This document shows, in pieces, positions 5,661-6,334 of a stretch of DNA of 6,334 bases. Numbering within the stretch: position 1 is the first letter of the stretch; every line of letters begins with the position of its first letter. The stretch is taken from NCBI GenBank assembly GCA_003552745.1, contig PUOG01000302.1, forward strand, positions 1 to 6,334. The letters are read 5' to 3'. A program made the translations under genes and the position numbers. Source of the stretch: Spirochaetaceae bacterium (GTDB lineage Bacteria > Spirochaetota > Spirochaetia > DSM-27196 > SKKC01). Below the pieces are notes generated by a model that saw only the letters and a list, made by a program, of their open reading frames with translations, had not been told where the DNA came from and did no database searches.

Positions 5661-5692
5661 GACGCTGAACGGGCCCACGCCCGTTCAGCGTT
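5661..5692 (+). terminator. Long perfect hairpin, terminator of the DUF4168-like gene
   Basis: CGCTGAACGGGC (5663-5674) pairs perfectly with GCCCGTTCAGCG (5679-5690) around the loop CCAC. An A-T and a G-T pair extend the stem outward to 14 pairs. It lies 38 bases after the stop codon and just before the tRNA promoter. The downstream tract (TTCAATGTGTTGT) is only partly T-rich, so it could instead act mainly in 3'-end stabilisation. Confidence 0.65.
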
Positions 5693-5704
5693 CAATGTGT
5701 TGTA

Positions 5705-5734
5705 TTGACAGACTCGATCCGAGTGCGGTATTCT
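5705..5734 (+). promoter_or_regulatory. Sigma-70 promoter of tRNA-Leu
   Basis: A consensus TTGACA (5705-5710) is followed after 18 bases by TATTCT (5729-5734, 4 of 6 to TATAAT). Transcription would start near 5741, giving a leader of about 30 bases before the mature tRNA 5' end at 5770. The GC-rich CCGC right after the -10 box resembles the discriminator of growth-rate-controlled stable RNA promoters. Confidence 0.7.
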
Positions 5735-5769
5735 CCGCAAACAATCCGACGAAGAACTAATCTACCTGA

Positions 5770-5854
5770 GCGGCAGTGGCGGAATTGGTAGACGCGCTAG
5801 CTTGAGGGGCTAGTGGGCCGATGGCCCGTGGTGGTTCAAGTCCACTCTGCCGCA
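5770..5854 (+). tRNA. tRNA-Leu, anticodon GAG
   Basis: The acceptor stem is perfect: GCGGCAG (5770-5776) with CTGCCGC (5847-5853), then discriminator A (5854), the base expected for leucine tRNAs. The D loop contains the usual GG (AATTGGTAGA). The anticodon stem is CTAGC/GCTAG (5797-5801, 5809-5813) with loop TTGAGGG, so the anticodon is GAG (5804-5806), which reads CUC and CUU. A long variable arm (GGGCC-GAT-GGCCC) marks it as class II, and the T loop is TTCAAGT. The 3' CCA is not encoded (the sequence continues ACATAA), so it must be added by CCA-adding enzyme. It has its own promoter. Confidence 0.97.
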
Positions 5855-5863
5855 ACATAACTA

Positions 5864-5891
5864 CCGGAACGGTAAAGAGTTACCCGACCGG
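5864..5891. promoter_or_regulatory. Imperfect dyad or hairpin just after tRNA-Leu
   Basis: The sequence reads CCGG-AAC-GGTAA-AGAG-TTACC-CGA-CCGG: a 5-bp stem with a 4-base loop, a symmetric 3x3 internal loop, then 4 more pairs. It starts 10 bases after the tRNA. There is no T-run, so a classical terminator is unlikely. It may be a 3'-processing or attenuation structure, or an operator for the gene at 5980. Confidence 0.35.
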
Positions 5892-5922
5892 CAGTGAAAC
5901 GGCATGGAGCCGGAAGGCCCCT

Positions 5923-5966
5923 ACTCGTCGGCAACTCGTCGGCATACCGGCTGTTAGTCGTCGGCA
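5923..5966. repeat. 11-bp phased direct repeats before the last gene
   Basis: ACTCGTCGGCA occurs at 5923-5933 and immediately again at 5934-5944. AGTCGTCGGCA (one mismatch) lies at 5956-5966, exactly 22 bp after the second copy. All copies are thus in 11-bp register, on about the same helix face, and end just 1 base before the Shine-Dalgarno at 5968-5974. This suggests an operator for a cooperatively binding regulator, or chance slippage. The rest of the 5855-5979 spacer shows no clear promoter. Confidence 0.45.
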
Positions 5967-5979
5967 CAGGAGGTACGCA

Positions 5980-6334
5980 ATGCGTAACCGAATGTCCGAC
6001 GGGAATGCTTCGGCTCTCACGATTGCGGGAACCGTGGCGGTCGACCGCGCCTCGGTAGCCGATACCGTGGAAACGCTCGAAGCTGCCGGAGACGTTGCCG
6101 GGCTTGAAGCGCTGGCGCATGTCTTCGCCGACACCGAGCTTGAGGAAGTCACGTGTAGGGCATGGCTACGAGCCCGCAAGCGTTCAGGCTCGCCGATCGT
6201 GGTCCGATTGCCCGCAGTGCTCCGACGCCACGTCGAACGCAGTGCCGCGGCTAACTGGAAGACGGCGGGCGAACAGCTTGCAACCGATCTTGAGTTGCAG
6301 TACCCGAGCGAACCGCTCGAGGAATGGATAGGGG
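5980..6334 (+). CDS. Unidentified protein, N-terminal 118 aa, continues past window
   Basis: ATG 5980 follows a near-perfect AGGAGGT (5968-5974) at 5-base spacing. The frame is then open for 118 codons with no stop to the end of the window, so this is the 5' part of a longer gene. I do not recognise the family. After a short polar start, the sequence is mostly Ala/Glu/Leu-rich helix (ASVADTVETLEAAGDVAGLE and following). A basic stretch comes next (CRAWLRARKRSG), then a second helical part (VVRLPAVLRRHVERSAAANW) and an acidic end (LELQYPSEPLEEWIG). There is no signal peptide or membrane segment, so it is probably cytoplasmic. Phased direct repeats just upstream hint at specific control. The position after a tRNA-Leu gene would fit an integrated element, but no integrase or attachment repeat is visible here. 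Confidence 0.65.
   Translation, partial: MRNRMSDGNASALTIAGTVAVDRASVADTVETLEAAGDVAGLEALAHVFADTELEEVTCRAWLRARKRSGSPIVVRLPAVLRRHVERSAAANWKTAGEQLATDLELQYPSEPLEEWIG

Noticed and set aside
5770..5979. tRNA-Leu as an integration site for a mobile element
   Set aside because: No integrase, no repeat of the tRNA 3' end and no compositional break can be seen within the window.
5836..6179. Minus-strand frames over the last gene
   Set aside because: They overlap the tRNA and the plus-strand gene, which has a strong ribosome binding site, and show no domain.

Overview
The window is about 6.3 kb of moderately GC-rich bacterial DNA. It holds six plus-strand protein genes I can support well, an unidentified gene running off the right edge, and one tRNA gene. 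I see no transposase, CRISPR array or phage module. The lineage cannot be fixed from sequence alone. A spirochaete of the Spirochaeta/Treponema type is my best guess, from the gene mix (NrnA-type DHH phosphoesterase, divergent sigma-like protein, RdgB, M3B oligoendopeptidase, FatA/FatB-type thioesterase). The very acidic exported protein could fit a salt-adapted organism. Both are inferences.

Layout. Bases 1-432 are the 3' end of a DHH/DHHA1 phosphoesterase gene. A 238-base spacer (433-670) carries an unusual density of signals. These are a weak terminator hairpin, phased direct repeats, overlapping palindromes, a near-consensus sigma-54 (-24/-12) promoter, and a hairpin that can hide the next ribosome binding site. 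A short minus-strand reading frame with a perfect Shine-Dalgarno sequence overlaps these signals. Gene 671-1615 encodes a protein resembling a highly diverged sigma factor (region-2-like N-terminus, HTH at the C-terminus). rdgB (1659-2297) follows, possibly as a leaderless message from its own promoter. pepF (2354-4168) and an acyl-ACP thioesterase gene (4170-4970) form a tight pair one base apart. A small exported acidic DUF4168-like protein (5071-5622) ends in a strong hairpin. tRNA-Leu(GAG) at 5770-5854 has its own promoter. After a spacer with a dyad and 11-bp phased repeats, an unrecognised gene starts at 5980 behind a strong ribosome binding site and continues past the window.

How the parts work together. 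rdgB, pepF and the thioesterase are housekeeping functions: nucleotide-pool sanitation, peptide turnover, and fatty acid release or recycling. The most interesting unit is 433-1615, where a sigma-54 promoter with an upstream palindrome cluster appears to drive a sigma-like regulator, with possible translational gating. That layout recalls the RpoN-to-RpoS cascade of Borrelia, although the protein here is not recognisably RpoS. The other notable points are a Gln in place of the usual active-site Asn in the thioesterase, and an internal duplication in the DUF4168-like protein.
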